Shown here in pieces: positions 61,747-64,000 of a stretch of DNA of 64,000 bases. Under the pieces are notes generated by a model that did no database searches, was not told the DNA's origin, and saw nothing but the letters and a program-made list of their open reading frames with translations. This stretch comes from Fimivicinus intestinavium (GTDB lineage: Bacteria > Bacillota > Clostridia > Oscillospirales > Acutalibacteraceae). Made by a program: the position numbers and the translations under genes. The stretch covers positions 1 through 64,000 of the forward strand of contig DVKY01000027.1 of assembly GCA_018715765.1 (NCBI GenBank), given 5' to 3'. The first letter of the stretch is position 1. Each line of letters starts with the position of its first letter.

Positions 61747-61794
61747 ACGCGGCAGAGAGGAAAATTCAGGTGGCCGCGTACCGCCCTGAAAGGA
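61747..61794 (+). promoter_or_regulatory. Possible pseudoknot leader of alr
   Basis: Two stems interleave. ACGCGGC (61747-61753) can pair with GCCGCGT (61773-61779), while TTCAGG (61765-61770) can pair with CCTGAA (61785-61790). The second 3' arm overlaps the AAAGGAT ribosome binding site. This is the topology of a small H-type pseudoknot that could gate translation. It may also be chance in GC-rich DNA. Confidence 0.35.
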
Positions 61795-61804
61795 TTTTAG
61801 AAGT

Positions 61805-62983
61805 ATGGCTGATTTTTTAAAGCGTGCCTGGCTGGAGATCAATCTTGACGCCATCCGTGAAAACGAACAGAGAATTCGCGCCTTTGTCTCCCCCGGCGCG
61901 CAGATCATGGCGGTCATCAAGGCGGATGCCTACGGCCACGGTGTGGAATATACAGCGCGGGAGATGAGCGAAGCCGGTGCAGAATGGTTTGCCGTTTCTA
62001 ATTTGGAAGAGGCGATTCAGGTGCGCCGGGCAGGAATTGACAAGCCAATACTGATTTTGGGCTACACGCCGCCGGAGTATGCGCGACAGCTCGCTGTCAA
62101 CGGGATTTCCCAGGCGGTTTTTGACCAAAGCTATGGCCGCCGGCTGGCTGCCTGTGCGCAGCGTGACGGCGTGCAGGTGCGCATCCACGTAAAGGTGGAT
62201 ACCGGCATGACCCGGATCGGCTTCCCTTACCGCGACAATGTGGAGGACGCCGCGGCGGTAGATGAGATCGAAGAAATCTGCGGCCTGCCTGGGCTATACC
62301 CGGAGGGGATCTTTACCCACTTTTCCTGCGCAGATGAAAGAGGGAACGCGGAGGTTTACACCAGGCTTCAATATGATCTGTTCCTTAACATGGTTGAGCG
62401 GCTGCGGCGGCGCGGGATATCGTTTGAACTGCGCCATTGCTGCAATTCCGCGGCCACGCTCCATTACCCGGAGATGCACCTCGATCTGGTGCGTCCGGGC
62501 ATTATCCTGTATGGGATGATGCCTGCGCCGGAAATGAGCGACCCGTTGGGGCTGCGCCCCGCCATGGAGCTGAAAACAGTCATTTCTCAAATTAAGGAGG
62601 TTCCGGCGGGCGTCCCCGTCAGCTATGGGCGCGCCTTTGTCACGCCACGGCAAATGCGGCTCGCCACTGTCCCCGTGGGGTATGCGGACGGCTACCCGCG
62701 CGCCCTCTCCGGCAACGCGGAGATGCTGCTGCACGGGCAGCGCGTTCCCGTGGTGGGCAGGGTTTGTATGGATCAGTGTATGCTGGATGTGACCGCCGTC
62801 CCCGCAGCGCAGGAGGGGGATACTGTGACCGTATTTGGCGGTGAGATCACAGTCGATGAACTTGCGAGCCGGGCCGGCAGAATCAACTACGAAATTATTT
62901 GCGGGATCAGCAAGCGTGTTCCCCGTGTTTTTTTGCGAAGCGGCAAAATGGAAAGCATGACGGATTATATGGCACTGCCCTGA
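61805..62983 (+). CDS. alr: Alanine racemase
   Basis: A 392-residue fold-III PLP enzyme. The PLP lysine is K39 in AVIKADAYGHG and the second catalytic base is Y274 in PVSYGRAF. GYADGYPR and VGRVCMDQCMLDVT are in the C-terminal beta domain. It makes D-alanine for peptidoglycan. AAAGGAT precedes the ATG. It has its own promoter. Confidence 0.96.
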   Translation: MADFLKRAWLEINLDAIRENEQRIRAFVSPGAQIMAVIKADAYGHGVEYTAREMSEAGAEWFAVSNLEEAIQVRRAGIDKPILILGYTPPEYARQLAVNGISQAVFDQSYGRRLAACAQRDGVQVRIHVKVDTGMTRIGFPYRDNVEDAAAVDEIEEICGLPGLYPEGIFTHFSCADERGNAEVYTRLQYDLFLNMVERLRRRGISFELRHCCNSAATLHYPEMHLDLVRPGIILYGMMPAPEMSDPLGLRPAMELKTVISQIKEVPAGVPVSYGRAFVTPRQMRLATVPVGYADGYPRALSGNAEMLLHGQRVPVVGRVCMDQCMLDVTAVPAAQEGDTVTVFGGEITVDELASRAGRINYEIICGISKRVPRVFLRSGKMESMTDYMALP

Positions 62984-63174
62984 CGGCAGCGGAAAGCCCC
63001 GGCTGTTGGCCGTTACGCTGTCATTTTCCTGCTCCGTTATAAAAAGATGCTTCCAACTTCTTCAGGCAGAGCGCCTTCTGCGAACTGACCCTTTTAAAAT
63101 TGCTGGTTTTGTGTATTTTAATCCGGTCAGATTTTGTGTATAGTAGGGGCAACAACCGATGAGGAGGATGCCCC

Positions 63175-63714
63175 ATGGCACAAACAAAACCGGCGGCAAA
63201 GCCGGGCACGAATAAACTGATTCCGCTTGTGCTCAGCGCACTGTTCGCCGCGATGATCACAGTGATGACCGCATTTCTCTTTCATATCCCGATCGGGGTC
63301 AATGGGGGCTACCTCCACTTTGGGGATGCTCTGATCTATCTGGCCGCCAGCCTTCTCCCCACGCCGTATGCATGCGCTGCCGCCGCTGTGGGCGCAGGCC
63401 TGGCGGATATTGTCTCCGGCGCGCCGGTGTGGGCGCCTTTCACGCTGGTAATCAAGGCTTGTATTGCGCTTCTTTTCACCGCAAAGCGGGAGAAACTCCT
63501 TAACAAACGCAATGTGCTGGCGCTAATCGGAGCATGGCCGGTCACCTGCGCGGGCTACTACGTTGCAGAGGCGATTATTACGGGCAACTGGGTCGTCCCG
63601 GCAGCCGGGCTCCCCGCCAACACCATCCAGGCAGCGGGCAGCGCCGTATTATTTGTGCTGATCGCTCTAGCGCTGGATAAGATGCACTTGAAAAACCGCC
63701 TGAAGCTCTCCTGA
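63175..63714 (+). CDS. ECF transporter S component (TIGR04002 type)
   Basis: A 179-residue membrane protein with six segments. KLIPLVLSALFAAMITVMTAFLFHIPIGVNGGYLHFGDALIYLAASLLP matches the TIGR04002/ECF S-component pattern. S components capture vitamins or other trace nutrients for an ECF energy module encoded elsewhere. A GAGGAGG site precedes the ATG. The substrate is unknown. Confidence 0.88.
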   Translation: MAQTKPAAKPGTNKLIPLVLSALFAAMITVMTAFLFHIPIGVNGGYLHFGDALIYLAASLLPTPYACAAAAVGAGLADIVSGAPVWAPFTLVIKACIALLFTAKREKLLNKRNVLALIGAWPVTCAGYYVAEAIITGNWVVPAAGLPANTIQAAGSAVLFVLIALALDKMHLKNRLKLS

Positions 63715-63721
63715 TTTGATC

Positions 63722-63743
63722 GGCAGGCGGTAAAATGCCTGCC
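63722..63743 (+). terminator. Hairpin after the ECF S component
   Basis: GGCAGGC pairs with GCCTGCC (7 bp, 8-base loop), eight bases after the stop codon. There is no T-run. Confidence 0.4.
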
Positions 63744-63801
63744 CCCGCCGCCGGGGCAGCATAAATTTCTCAAAAATCTTGAGAGAGGATATGATAATAC
63801 T

Positions 63802-64000
63802 ATGCTCGAAGAAATTACAAAACAGGCGCGGCAGGCTGTGGAGCAGGTGTTGGAGGCAGCGAAGCTGTCCAGCGGTCAGCTGTTTGTTGTCGGCTGTTCC
63901 TCAAGCGAGGTATGCGGCAGCAAAATCGGCACACATTCAAGCCTTGAAACAGCGCAGGCTGTTTTCGCCGGGATCTATCCGGTGTTGCAGGAGCGGGGCA
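63802..64000 (+). CDS. DUF436/YwlG family protein (partial, 5' end)
   Basis: The first 66 codons of a gene that runs off the window. It starts MLEEITKQARQAVEQVLEA and continues with LFVVGCSSSEVCGSKIGTHSSLETAQAVF, which matches the TIGR01440/DUF436 (YwlG) family. The function of this conserved Firmicute family is unknown. A GAGAGGAT element lies 11 bases before the ATG. Confidence 0.85.
   Translation, partial: MLEEITKQARQAVEQVLEAAKLSSGQLFVVGCSSSEVCGSKIGTHSSLETAQAVFAGIYPVLQERG

Noticed and set aside
61770..61784. GGTGGCCGCGTACC resembling a T-box antiterminator before alr
   Set aside because: The T-box core is GGGTGGNACCGCG; the order here differs, and there is no specifier stem or terminator. 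Kept only as a possible pseudoknot.
1..64000. CRISPR array, rRNA operon or prophage
   Set aside because: I saw no regularly spaced direct repeats, no rRNA signatures and no phage structural genes in the window.

Overview
The window reads as a piece of chromosome from an anaerobic, fairly GC-rich member of the Clostridia, most likely an Oscillospiraceae/Ruminococcaceae-type gut Firmicute. This is inferred from strong AGGAGG-type ribosome binding sites, DUF951, TIGR04002 and DUF436/YwlG family genes, a rubredoxin paired with a flavoprotein-rubredoxin fusion, and a coexisting GltX and GlnRS pair. Nearly all of it is ordinary chromosomal DNA. No CRISPR array, rRNA operon or prophage is visible. 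One tRNA-Pro(TGG) is present.

Layout. 0.4-2.6 kb: a DUF1538 membrane protein with a PII-like partner. 2.8-8.6 kb: carbohydrate and redox metabolism (PfkB kinase, GH4 glycosidase, MBL hydrolase, NAD-dependent epimerase-like protein, 2-hydroxyacid dehydrogenase). 8.7-10.9 kb: an XRE-cupin regulator with an AMP-forming acyl-CoA synthetase. 11.3 kb: tRNA-Pro. 11.6-17.5 kb: two GPH-type sugar symporters, one with a metallophosphoesterase and one with an ArsR-like regulator. 17.7-24.7 kb: a lipoprotein, RarA, TraX-like protein, MFS transporter, MgtC, a lipoprotein form of MltG, and an SRPBCC protein. 25-28.2 kb: a WYL regulator / TfoX / GyrI-like operon, an AraC-type pseudogene and a GNAT enzyme. 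28.6-38.4 kb: zinc-ribbon protein, a tRNA-like RNA, sigma factor, phosphohexomutase, ComM, RlmA-like methyltransferase, EF-G-like GTPase and an S1-domain protein. 38.7-44 kb: DUF951, prfA, tsaC, coaE, a lytic transglycosylase and an M18 aminopeptidase. 44.3-47.8 kb: a cytidylate-kinase-like protein, a two-gene DUF5058 membrane system and mnmA.

The clearest accessory segment is 47.9-52.3 kb. A truncated serine recombinase carrying an in-frame amber codon is followed by a TetR regulator, then a promoter overlapping a palindrome, and a tightly overlapping three-gene operon: a coiled-coil protein, a complete second-type FtsH protease, and an HdeD/DUF308 membrane protein. FtsH plus HdeD is the membrane core of the transmissible stress-tolerance islands of Proteobacteria, so this looks like a compact Firmicute counterpart left behind by a decayed mobile element. 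It is my best candidate for an under-described system.

52.4-64 kb is housekeeping again: rpsI-rplM, rubredoxin and Hrb, gltX-glnS, an amidohydrolase with typA, alr, an ECF S component, and the 5' end of a DUF436 gene. Other unexplained structure: a family of three related intergenic repeats (5.2, 34.8 and 44.2 kb), a tRNA-like RNA at 28.95 kb, and possible structured leaders in front of DUF5058 and alr.
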